Source: Prasinococcaceae sp. CCMP 1430 (taxonomy: Eukaryota; Prasinodermophyta; Palmophyllophyceae; Prasinococcales; Prasinococcaceae). Taken from it: DNA of 37,219 nt. This document shows positions 8,067-17,523 of the stretch, piece after piece (within the stretch, counting starts at the first letter, position 1; every line of letters starts with the position of its first letter). Made by a program: the position numbers and the translations under genes. The notes under the pieces were generated by a model. It worked only from the letters and a program-made list of their open reading frames with translations. It was not told the DNA's origin and ran no database searches. The DNA lies in contig RQSC01000032.1 in the NCBI GenBank assembly GCA_013416795.1, positions 350,271 through 387,489 on the forward strand, given 5' to 3'.

Positions 8067-9551
8067 ATGTATTTAAATTCGTCTAAACAAATTCACCGTT
8101 ATCATTCTTATAAACAGAATTTATTAAGTTCACAACGAAATAGTTTTTTTTGGTTTATTCATGAAAGTTTTTATACTTTATCCTATCAACGTATTTTAAG
8201 AACAAAATATGGTTTTCTTCGCATTTCATTAGCTGGGGGAAATAAAATCCTATGTTTACCGCGTATCACAGCTGATGAAGCATTACGTTGTAATAAAACC
8301 TATGGCTCAATTGCTTATGTTCCTTGTATTATTGATATATTTTTTTATCAACAAAAAAATAATAATTTATTAGGAAGAAAATCAACTAATTTTTCATTAA
8401 CTAACTCGGGACTACCCCACCTAAATAAAACCTTTCATCAAAATGAAATGTTTTTTTATGGAAAACCACTATCATTTGTTTTTCCATTAAAATTTGCTTT
8501 AGTTCCTTTAATGGCAGGTAAAGGGGGTGATTTTATTATCCGAGGAATTCGACGAGTAATCGTAAATCAATTAGTACGTAATCCCGGGGTTTATTATAGT
8601 GTAAAAGTTAATAAAAAAGGATTACGTTTATATACGATTAAATTTTTATTTTTACAACGTTCATGGTTACAAATTTCAACAGATAGAAATTTATGCTTAT
8701 GGGTTGAAATTATCCCACGTAAACAAAAAATTCCAGTTCCATTATTTTTACAAGTTTTGGGGTTTACACAATCAGAGATTGATAAAGCCTTTCCTGGGAA
8801 TAAAGCATTTTTCCGCCCTACTTATAACTATTTACAAAATAAAGGATTTCAAATTAATCAGAATGACAAAGAAATTACATTTCATGAATCATTAAAACAA
8901 TTTGCATTTTTTATGGGATTTTCTGGTAAATTAGGGGCTGTTAAAGCGTATTTCTTAATTAAACAACGCTATATTAGTCCTTTTACTGCATGTTTACTTG
9001 GTAAATTTGGTAGACGAAATTTAAATGATAAATTTGGTCTTGCAAATAATTCAACAGTGAGCATTACACCTGAAGATTTATTATTAGCAATTCGTGAATT
9101 ATTTCTTATTCATCATGGTCAAGCTAGTATTGATAATATTGACCAACTTAAAAATCGTCGTGTTCGTACAGTTGGTGAATTATTAAGTGAACCACTTCAT
9201 GAATTATCACAATTTCAAAAATTAGATAAATTTAATTATAAACGAACTCAACCTCGTAAACGTCAAACAAAGAAAACAACATTACGACCACAAATTGGTT
9301 TTCGAAAGATTTGGCGTAAATTTTTGCTTAAAACTTTAGTAAAACAGGGTGTTGGACTCCAAAATTGGATGAATTCTTTTGTGTTACGAAGTTTATATCC
9401 AGAATGGAGAAAAATTTTTACTTTAAACCCGTTATCGCAATTATTAGATGAAACAAATGCATTAGCCAGTGTTACGCATAAACGCCGTATTAGTTGTTTA
9501 GGTCCAGGAGGGTTAAAACGCGAAACAGCTGGTTTTTCTGTCCGTGATATT
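8067..9551 (+). CDS. rpoB: Plastid RNA polymerase subunit beta, N-terminal half (truncated)
   Basis: 495 codons of a protein that is normally more than 1,000 residues. Landmarks of bacterial-type RpoB are in order: FALVPLMAGKGGDFIIRGIRRVIVNQLVRNPGVYY, then GRRNLNDKFGL, the ITPEDLLLAIRELF block, DNIDQLKNRRVRTVGELL, and the fork region ending SQLLDETNALASVTHKRRISCLGPGG. The protein would continue after SVRDI into the HP-HYGR-CPIETPEG motif, but the next codons read into GC-rich nuclear DNA. RpoB is part of the plastid-encoded polymerase that transcribes photosynthesis genes. No Shine-Dalgarno sequence is obvious before the ATG. The frame itself is undamaged, so the truncation is recent or artefactual. 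Confidence 0.93.
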
Positions 9552-9553
9552 CC

Positions 9554-12500
9554 GTGCACGCCGCGCGCGCGCCGCGGGCGACCGCGGCGGGGCGGCGGGT
9601 GGTGCACGTCGTGCCGCACTCGCACTGCGACACGGGCTACAAAAAGACGTATGCAGGATACCTCGCCACGGAAGTCAGCAGTGTGCTGTCTTCAGTGACA
9701 GCCGCGCTCGACGCCGACCGCTCCCTGCGGTTCGTGTGGGCGGAGGCGAGCTACCTGACGGAGTGGTTGCGTGACATCGCGACGGCGCGCGAGGCGGCCA
9801 CGTTCCGCGCGCATGTCGCCGACGGGCGCATCGAGCTCGTCAACGGCGCTTGGTCGATGCACGACGAGGCTGTGACGACGTTCGCCGCGCAGCTCGCGAA
9901 CCTGCGTGCCGGTCACGCTGCGCTCCGCGCGGCCCTCGGCGAAGACGCGTACCGCCCGCCCCGGTACGTGCGCCCGCGTTTGCGCCGTTTCGTGTGCGTG
10001 CGTTTGCGTTCGCTTCTCATCGTATGCGGCGCTGACCCTACCGCTGCGATAGGGTCGGCTGGCAGATCGATCCGTTCGGTCAGAGCTCGTGGAGCCCGCG
10101 CTTCATGGCCGAGGCGGGCGTGGATGCCTGGGTGACCAACCGGGTGGGCTCATCGCGCAAGCTCGCCATGCGCGCGAACAGGACGCTGCAGTTCGTGTGG
10201 CGCGGCGCAACCAACGGCACGAGCGCCGCCGCTTCCGAGGGGCCGGGGGTGCTGACCCACACGTTGGACACGCACTACTCCAGTCCCGACGGTTTCGATT
10301 GGGAGAGCAGGGTGAAGCCCAGCCTTGCTGTGACGCCTGCGAACGCCCACGAGCGGGCGCTCGCGCTTGTAGAGGTCGCAAAGGAGCGCGGCGCGTGGTA
10401 CCGCACGCGCCACCTCCTTTTGCCGTTCGGCGAGGACTTCCGATTCCAGCGCGCGGAACACGAGTTTGGCAATATGACGCAGATTGTCGACGCAGCGAAT
10501 CGGATGGCTGATGCGACCGGCATCGAGTTCCGGTACTCAACCGCCTCTGAGTACTTTGCCGCTGTGGCGTCGGACGGCGTGGCGTTCCCGTTGCGCGCCG
10601 GAGGTAGCTTGTTGCCGCTAGTGGACGAAGGACATCCAGGCGCGTGGACGGGCTTCTACAGCGGGTACCCTGCGCTCAAGCGACGCATCCGCGAGGGCGA
10701 CGAGCTCGCGGCGGCCGCCTTGGCCGCCGTGGCCTTCGATGGGAGTAGCGTCGCGCGCACGGCCGCGCAGGCCATGAGCGAAGAGGCGAGCATCGCCCAG
10801 CACCACGACGCCATTCCTTTCACGGGCTACCCATTCAACAACAGAGACTACGCGGAAAGGCTCGAGCGGGCCTCGCCCGGAGGATACGCGGCGGTTGCCG
10901 ACGCTGCTGAGAGGCTGCTCGCAACAGGTGCCAGCTCGTCGTTGGGCGGCTGGTCTGCGCGCTTGGGCGTGGCCCCCTCCGACGAAGTGGTTGGCATATC
11001 TGAGGGAGTGGGCGCCGATCTGATCGTTGCAGCAACGACGAGTGGCCTCGGCTCGTTGCGCCAGACCCCGCGTCGCGAGATCGTGCGCTTGCTGGTGTCG
11101 CGTCCAGACGTGCTCGTGACCGAAGCTGCAACTGGGCGCGCAGTGCGTTCGCAGGTGGCGCACGCGTGGGGCACGTCTGGAAGCGCGGCCATGCCGGATG
11201 CAGCGCTGGCTTCGGATGCGGTGTACGAGCTCGCATTCATCGCGAGCGTGCCAGCAGCTGGCGCGTCAGCATACCGTCTTGATTCATGCAGCACGTTCTG
11301 CGATACGGACCCGCCATTTCCCCCTCCCGCCCAGGGCTGTGCGGAGATGGTCGTCGAGACGAACGGCGCAGAGGCCGCGGCCGGTGGGCTCGCTTCTGCT
11401 GGGGCGGCGCTTGGCGTGGACGTGGCAACGCTCTGGCCATCGTCTATCGGCTTGAGCTCTGGGACCGCCTCGCAAAACGCAAGCCTCTCGATTCACTTCG
11501 CGGCGTACAATGCTTCGACGGACACCGTCTACAAATTCGAAGGTGCTGCACCACCCGTGCGCATCCCAACCGACGTCATTTCCCTGACTGCAAGGCGCGG
11601 ACCGGTGGCGAGCTCAATGCGTTTTGAGATCGCAGGGGGCTTCGCCATGACGCTGGAGGCTTGTGCAGACGCCACCGCTACGGACGCAGGCCACTTTGGC
11701 ATCGAGTGGACGACGCCCCCCGCGACCAGCGGGCAGGCACTTGCCGTTGCGATCGCCGTCGATGGCGGTCAAGCAGCTTCCACGTTCCCATCAGGCGCGC
11801 CGGCGGTGCTCGAAGTCGAGGAGAACGGGATGGTAGACTACATCGTCCGCGGGAGGTTTGACGCCTCTCAGCCAATCGGCCACAGCTACAGACCCATAAC
11901 GGGACTTGCCCGCGTGGCGCTGCCCGGCGGTCCGACAGGCTGGTTTTTGGCGCTCGAGGTTGAGGCCGCCGTGGGTGGGACGTCCCCCGCGCCCGGGCAG
12001 ATCGAGCTCACGCTGCAGCGCAGGATGGAAGCACAAGTTGGTATCGATCCAACAAGCCGCGTCGACAGGGGAGTGGATGTGGCGGGCTCGCGAAGACGAG
12101 CGCGCCTCGGCTTGTCGTATGCCGTCGAGAACGATGGCGACCCTGGCGCTGCAGCCCCTCCTCCGCGCGCGAGCGCTCTGGCGCCGCTGATGGCGTTCGC
12201 TCGGCAACGCGGAGTCGGCGGCGCTCCCCAGGCCTCACCTCTCGCGCGAAGCGCGCAATGGCTCGACCCTGGCGCCATTCCCAATGGGAGTAGCGTCACA
12301 CTGGTAGCCGCATGGCCTGCGGTCAATTCGGCGGACGAAACCGAAACGCGCGTTGGCATGACGTTTTTCAACGCTGGACACGAACAGGTGACACTAGATC
12401 TTGACGCGCTGCTGGCGCCCCTCGGTGGCGTCTCTGCGGCGGTCGCACTCGCGGCCGACGGTATCCAGAGCGCAGAGTGGGTAGCCGCGCGGCGCGTGTG

Positions 12501-12741
12501 GCCGGTCAGTGGTCGCACCACAGCTGGCTCTGAGAACGGTGCCGCCAAGGGAGGACTGGACGGGACCCCGGTGCCGTGCAGCGTCATCGACGTGCGCGCT
12601 CGCGCGCTCAGCCTCGCGCCGCGCCAGCTGTGCACTGTGGGGGCATCGCTTGGTCAGGCGCGTGCGAGCGCGCTAGCAGCTGAGTCAAGGCTAAGCCCCC
12701 TCGGTGCCCCGCTGGTCGCGCCTGCACGCCCTGTTGAATAG
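9554..12741 (+). CDS. Glycoside hydrolase family 38 alpha-mannosidase (5' end missing)
   Basis: Two exons: 9554-9963 and 10053-12741, giving about 1,030 residues. Zinc and catalytic motifs of GH38 are present: HVVPHSHCD at the start, VGWQIDPFGQSS with the nucleophile Asp just after the intron, and AQHHDAIPFTG. A long beta-rich C-terminal region follows, as in lysosomal-type enzymes. These enzymes trim alpha-mannose from N-glycans in lysosome/vacuole or Golgi. The frame opens at the plastid junction with only about 15 Arg/Ala-rich codons before the first motif and no ATG, so a signal peptide and first exon are missing. The listed start is where nuclear sequence begins (a GTG), not a believable start codon. 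The stop (TAG) is 45 bases from the convergent sulfotransferase stop. Confidence 0.9.
9964..10052 (+). other. Intron in the GH38 mannosidase gene
   Basis: 89 bases, donor GTACGT, acceptor ATAG. CGCTGAC at 10030-10036 places the branch A 17 bases from the 3' end. Splicing joins a CG|G codon and restores PPRVGWQIDPFG. Confidence 0.85.
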
Positions 12742-12786
12742 AAATCCCTCGATTAAAAATCGCAAATCTCGCGATCGCACGAGATC

Positions 12787-14310
12787 TTAGTCCGTGCGGA
12801 CGCTCACGAGAGGTCGCTGCTGCCACTCGGGGCACCAACGTGATGTGATGCCGAGGCACGTATTGTCAGAGCGGAGTGCGTTGCACAGTTGCTGCCTGAC
12901 GTCCGCGCGAAGCTGCTGCGGGGTCAACGAATAGCGCCCGACCCGCGCGTGGCATTCGTCCCTTGCGCCCGCGTGTGCACACGACGGCTCCTCCTTGTCC
13001 GCAGGCTCGCGCCCGACTAGCGCGAGCAATGTGACCCAGTCCTGTGGAGACGGTGGACCGTTTGTGTCGGGCGCAAGCGTGCGGGCGCATCACACGCAAC
13101 CGTGAGCCCGCCAGAGCGATGCGCCGACGACGTTTTGTCAGCGTGGATGCGCGCCCTGGCTGGCACGCGCGTGCAGACACGGCCATGAGACACATGCAAT
13201 AGAGGCGCGCCGCACCTGATCCATCGATTCGACGTAGCCAACGAAATCATATCTGTCAGAAAAGGCAGGCACGATGGTCGACTGTGGCAAAAGGTGGACG
13301 TCGAGGGGGTCGGAGGGGTCGTAGCTCTCCATGACGAAGCGCTCAAGCGTCATTTTGAAAGTGGTGCCGTTGTTGTGCTCCAGTAGCGCACGGATGTTTT
13401 CATGTCGTGCGACGACGTCGTCGTGCAGCCACCTCGCTGTGAGGATGGTATTGGCGTATGCAACCGAGTTGGACTTGAAAACGCGCCTCAAACTCTCCTG
13501 AAAGCCTGAGATGAAGCGCTCTATGGGATCTCTCAAGAAGACCACTCGCAAGGCCTCCGGTGGCACTTCGTAGAATTCGAGCATTTTCACCCCGGTCTCG
13601 CCAAACAACGCGGTGAGGAGCGCACGGAGGGTGCTGCTGCCCGCCTTGGGCACGGGCGCCACCGCCACGCCCGCGTCTTTCACATACGCAACATGTCTAA
13701 CCCAAATATGATCACCGTCCCTGTGCGCGCAGCGCGCCCGCAGGCCGTGAAGCTCGCGCGGACGCTCTTCTCCGCGCTGCTGCAGCAGCAAGAGCAGGGT
13801 CTCGAGCCTGAGCCGCACTTTCACTCGCTGCATCGGCCCCGCTGACGGCTCAAGCCCAGACGAATGGTTGCCCATGCCCATCACGAGGGTAGACACATCA
13901 GACACGGTGGCGTTGAAAGGTGGGTGCAGCTCCTCTGACAGGAGCGGTGTATAGGGCCGCCTGCGTCCGCTCACGGTAAAACCATGCCCTGTTTGGTCGT
14001 CGAGAGCATCGGCAACAGCGTCCGCGGACGAAGAGGGCTGTTCCTGTCGCCGTTGCAGCGGGGCTGCGTGGGCTGCCGTCGCGCACTGGCAGGCCGCTGC
14101 GGCCAAGCCAACGATGAATAGCAAACGCTCCGCCGTGCTGAAGGTCGCCGCGCCTCGCCTCCCTCTCGCGTACCGGCCCCGCACCTGCGCTCGGTGCGAT
14201 TCGGCCGAAGCTTCGGCTCCCGCTATTGCGCCACGCTCGGTCGCCAACGACGTGAGCAGCGCGCGACGGGCGCGCCCGCACGCCGCAACGACGCTGCTGA
14301 TAGAGTTCAT
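12787..14310 (-). CDS. Type II membrane sulfotransferase (Sulfotransfer_2-like)
   Basis: Two exons, 14310-13216 and 13041-12787, about 449 residues. The ATG at 14310 gives a basic N-terminus, then a hydrophobic segment (LLFIVGLAAAACQCATAAHA) that fits a Golgi signal anchor. The PAPS-binding 5' phosphosulfate loop is PVPKAGSSTL and the 3' phosphate site is VFLRDPIERFISGFQ; HLLPQST downstream fits carbohydrate sulfotransferases. Exon 2 adds DWVTLLALVG and a Cys-containing tail. It probably transfers sulfate from PAPS to a Golgi or cell-wall glycan. The open frame can be extended upstream to 14718, but that part is low-complexity. It neighbours a LURP-one gene and a second sulfotransferase in the same orientation. 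The exon 2 join is inferred from splice signals. Confidence 0.8.
13042..13215 (-). other. Intron in the first sulfotransferase gene
   Basis: 174 bases, donor GTGCGG, acceptor CACAG. CGCTGAC lies at 13137-13143 on the - strand, 96 bases from the acceptor, and the acceptor is the first AG after it. Phase 0, joining DQ to DWVTLL. Confidence 0.65.
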
Positions 14311-14841
14311 CTCCACGGGCCAATGCGAAACGGCGCCAAGACCGGCAGCGTGTGCGCACGCGGTCGGGGAAGGAGGGTGACGCGGGGCGCGGCGCGGCCG
14401 AGGCGGAGAGCGTGGCAGGCAGCGGGTCGCGCCCGCGCGACACCTTTGCACCGGACTGGGGTGGGGTGGGTGGGTGCTGTGGCGCGCAGGTCCTCTGTCT
14501 ATCCTAGCCGCACAAATGTCTGCCGATTTTGAGCTGCGCGAACAAATCTGCGGGACAAAATGCTTGCGCAGCACGAAGCGTCGCAGTACGGCGCTGCGCG
14601 CTGTAGTGCGTGGCGAGGCAAAGTGCGTGGGGTGGCCAGCGGTGCCACAAAGCGCGCGAAGAGCGCCACCGCGCCCCGAGCAGGCCTGCGAGCGTGCGTC
14701 GTGTTCAGGTTCAAACAATTACTCTACACTTTTACGGATGGGTGCGGACGTCTCCCAGCACGAAGGAGGCTGTGTGGTCGCTGCAATTCCACGCGCGTGT
14801 GTGTTTGTGTGCGCGCGTGTGCGTGCTTGCGCGCCGGCACG
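14311..14841. other. Flank between sulfotransferase start and LURP-one gene end
   Basis: 531 bases with no gene I can support. It holds a short G-rich tract (GGGGTGGGGTGGGTGGGTG, about 14459-14478) upstream of the sulfotransferase and GT/GC-rich simple sequence near 14800-14830. The sulfotransferase promoter should lie here. Confidence 0.45.
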
Positions 14842-15657
14842 CTACCTCCTGTGCCTCTCTCTGCTCTCGTTATCGTCGATGGCGACGAGCGCGCACGCCA
14901 TTAGCAGCAGGTCCACATCCGGCGCGATGGTGAGCACGTACTCGTCCCTGCTGCTGAGGATGGAGCCCAATCCGTGTCTCGCGACGGCCACACGCGCACC
15001 GTTCCCGTAGCCCCCGAGCACAGAGGAGAGTCCGCGCTCACGATCGTGAAAGGTGTATGCAAGCTCCATCGCGGAGCCCGAGGCGGTCACGACCGGCCGC
15101 GTGTGCAGCAGGTCCCTCGGCCCCTCGTCGTCGTCCTGCTCGTCGGGGCGGCGGACAAAGATGTCGTAGGTAGGCCTCAGACGAAGGAGCCGCTTACGCA
15201 CGACCGCGGCGTCGCTGTCGCCGCCTGCAGCCCGCAGGCGGTAGACGGGCGCCAGCGAAATCGGCTGACGCCACACGTGTGCCACCGCGGCGCCCGAGGC
15301 GGCATCAGCGACGCGCAGCTCACGCACGAGCGGTGCGCCGACGCTGCGCAGCGACCAGAGCGTTTCGTCCTTGACCTTGCTCCTCCCCGTAGCATCGGCA
15401 GTGCCGACGAGCGACACATCATAGTCATCAGCGATCGCACGCTCCCGCACGCGGAGCTGTACCGCGCCGCGCCGCGCCGCCGCGGCCGCCCCCTCGCCGC
15501 CGCCCCCGTCACCCGCCCAGCCCGCGCCATCAAACGTGCGCAGCGGCACGGCCGGCGCCTCCACCGCCGGCCAGCCAGGAGGCGACAGCGCCGCCGGCGC
15601 GACCGCACCCTCCCCCGCCAGCGCGGGCGATAATTCCGCTGAGCCCGCCCCACCCAT
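14842..15657 (-). CDS. LURP-one-related (tubby C-terminal-like) protein
   Basis: 271 residues from the ATG at 15657 (a more upstream ATG at 15696 lies inside a simple repeat). The C-terminus DEYVLTIAPDVDLLLMACAL followed by VAIDDNE matches the end of plant LURP-one proteins, where a hydrophobic helix sits in the beta barrel. Upstream the strands SLRSVGAPLVRELRV, DIFVRRPDEQ and AMELAYTFHDRERG fit the barrel. The first about 60 residues are Ala/Pro/Gly-rich. LURP-one proteins share the fold of tubby and scramblase proteins and may bind membranes; plant members are defence-related. The role here is unknown. The gene lies between two sulfotransferase genes on the same strand. Confidence 0.75.
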   Translation of the reverse strand: MGGAGSAELSPALAGEGAVAPAALSPPGWPAVEAPAVPLRTFDGAGWAGDGGGGEGAAAAARRGAVQLRVRERAIADDYDVSLVGTADATGRSKVKDETLWSLRSVGAPLVRELRVADAASGAAVAHVWRQPISLAPVYRLRAAGGDSDAAVVRKRLLRLRPTYDIFVRRPDEQDDDEGPRDLLHTRPVVTASGSAMELAYTFHDRERGLSSVLGGYGNGARVAVARHGLGSILSSRDEYVLTIAPDVDLLLMACALVAIDDNESRERHRR

Positions 15658-15668
15658 GTGCGTCCCGG

Positions 15669-15698
15669 CCACCCCCCACCCCACCCCCCACCACACAC
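15669..15698 (-). repeat. G-rich tract upstream of the LURP-one gene
   Basis: On the - strand runs of GGGGGG, GGGG and GGGGGG separated by T or GT end 11 bases before the ATG. The spacing allows a G-quadruplex in the 5' UTR or promoter. Confidence 0.6.
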
Positions 15699-15890
15699 CG
15701 CCCGCACACTGTGGCGCACGCGCGCGCTCTGGCGCTGCTAAAATCGAGGCGATGGATGGTGTGCGTTCCGCACACCTGATTAATTAATGCACCGGGCGCA
15801 GCCCCGAGCCCCTCGAGGTGCGCTCGCGCACATGAGCGTGCGCGCGCGCACGTGCGTGGGGACTGGGGAGGCGACCGGGGCGCTTGCTCT

Positions 15891-17397
15891 TCACCTCTGC
15901 ATCCACGCGAGCTTGAGGCCTGTGATCCTCTCCAAGTGCGCGTTGCGGGCGATGTAGAACTTGCGCAGGGTGTCCAGCACCTCAGGGTCGACGTGCGGGT
16001 GCGGTATGCCTTTGTCCTTGCCCGCACACGTCGTGGGCGAGTCGGGCGAGTGCCGGAAGCAATAAAAGCCGCGCTCCTCGTCAAGCACAAACTGCTCGGG
16101 TTTCACGGCCGGCGCCACTTCCAGAAAGCCCTCGAGGCTGTGCAACGATTCGTACGGCCGCTTGCGGAACTCGTCAAAGTCCAGGAAGAGGAACTGCTCG
16201 CGCGGGAAATACTCCAGCCATCGAAGCAGGTGGTCCTGCAAGTGCGTGCGCCAAGGGCAGCGGGCGCGGTTGCGACGAAGAGCGCAACGCCTCTTTGGTC
16301 AGCGTCGCACGAGGGGCTGCTGCCCTCGCGAGACAGAAGCAGCCGTTGCAGCACGCCGGGCGCATCTCGGCGCTCATCCGCATCCCTCCACTCCCTGCTC
16401 GCGCATTTCGCACCTGGTAGAGCCCCGCCTGAACGTATGTGTGCGCCTCGTTGACCGTCCCGTCTGGTAGCAGCACTTCCCCCTCGAATTCGTTGGGCTT
16501 GGGACCCTTGACGCGCCCGTTCTCATGCTCGTACACGCGCATGGCATAATTAGACACCGCACGCTCTACTGGGTCGCGCACAATGACGAGCAGGCCCATG
16601 CTCGCGCACATGCGCGCCGCGCGCGCTGGTGCGCCGTCCTGCACGCGCGCAGAGAGGAAGTTGAAGTAGTGCGGGCTCTTCTCCACGATCGTGAGCCCGT
16701 CGACATCATCGGAAGAATTCAGTGCGGGCATGCGCCTCCGATACGACCGGAGCCCCTCGGCGAAAAAGTTAGGCAGCACCGTGTCCGGGTCGTTGAAGAA
16801 GCGCGGCTCGCCGTCGGCAATACGCACAGCGGCGTTGACGGGCACCTTGAGCCAGTCACGCAGCGTGGAGGTCCCAGTCTTGGTGGGGCCGATACCAATA
16901 ACGCCAGGCAGGCAGCGAGTGGCGCCATCGCGCCCCGAGGGCGCGCACCGCGGCACGCTCGCGTTGGACGCCTCGTCCCAGTAGCTCTCGCACCCCCACC
17001 GCGCTCGTGCCGGCCGGCCGCTGCCTCCCACACCGCGCGCCGCATCCGCGGCGAGGAACGGTTGTCTGCGTGGCAGGCCGCGCTCATCCAACAGTCTCTC
17101 CCGCGCGTGCGCATCAACCCTGAGGGTGGCCGCCGGCACGGAGCGCGCCGCCGCTGGCGCCACGCGCGCATGCAGTGTCGCTTGTGCCCACAGCGTGATC
17201 AGCACCGCGCCTGCGAGCAGCGCCGCGCCGGCGACGGCGCCGTGGCGGCTGCGCGTCCGCGCAGGCTCCGACCAAGAGCACCGCACCGCACGCGGCGCCG
17301 CGGCGGCAGCTACGGCACCGCCAGCGACGACAGCGCACGCGGAGGGCCCGCGCGCCGAGTGGCCCAAGCGGCGCACGGGCCCGCGCGCGCCGCACAT
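15891..17397 (-). CDS. Type II membrane sulfotransferase, heparan-sulfate-sulfotransferase-like
   Basis: Two exons, 17397-16414 and 16235-15891, about 442 residues. After a basic N-terminus, GAVAGAALLAGAVLITLWAQ (about residues 52-72) is a signal anchor. GIGPTKTGTSTL is the PAPS 5' phosphosulfate loop and VIVRDPVERAVSNYAM is the 3' phosphate site. Between them FFNDPD and VEKSPHYF resemble the NDST/HS 3-O-sulfotransferase group. Exon 2 gives DHLLRWLEYFPREQFLFLDF, the typical stretch after GLYQ. Two nearby Cys in CFRHSPDSPTTCAGKDKG match the disulfide loop and final PAPS-binding loop of this group. Expected to sulfate a Golgi glycan. A TATA-like stretch lies 73 bases upstream. The exon join completes a family motif, so it is well supported. 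Confidence 0.87.
16236..16413 (-). other. Intron in the second sulfotransferase gene
   Basis: 178 bases, donor GTGCGA, acceptor TTGCAG, phase 0. CGCTGAC on the - strand at 16298-16304 puts the branch A 63 bases from the acceptor. Confidence 0.85.
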
Positions 17398-17469
17398 CCT
17401 CGCGCCGACGGGGGAACAGCGCGCATCGGTGCGCCTCCAGGATGCGATGAGAAGTGGTGGAAGGATATG

Positions 17470-17487
17470 TTTAAAAATACATATAAA
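17470..17487 (-). promoter_or_regulatory. TATA-like box upstream of the second sulfotransferase
   Basis: TTTATATGTATTTTTAAA on the - strand, 73-90 bases before the ATG, is an AT island in very GC-rich DNA. It also lies 37 bases past the aldehyde dehydrogenase stop, so it could instead be part of that gene's 3' end. Confidence 0.45.
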
Positions 17488-17523
17488 TTACCCACGGGCG
17501 CATCATCGTGTGTCATTCCGAGA

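Larger units (their letters stand above)
6419..9553. other. Block of plastid DNA inside nuclear sequence
   Basis: About 3.1 kb of AT-rich DNA with three intact-frame plastid genes lies between nuclear genes. It is either a very young nuclear plastid DNA insertion or a chimeric assembly. At the right edge the hexamer TCCGTG occurs twice, 4 bases apart (9541-9546 and 9551-9556), a microhomology at the junction. The left edge is a single N. Confidence 0.85.

Noticed and set aside
8067-9698. RpoB continuing into an Arg-rich tail
   Set aside because: After SVRDI the sequence is nuclear mannosidase DNA in the wrong frame; the tail is an artefact of the junction.
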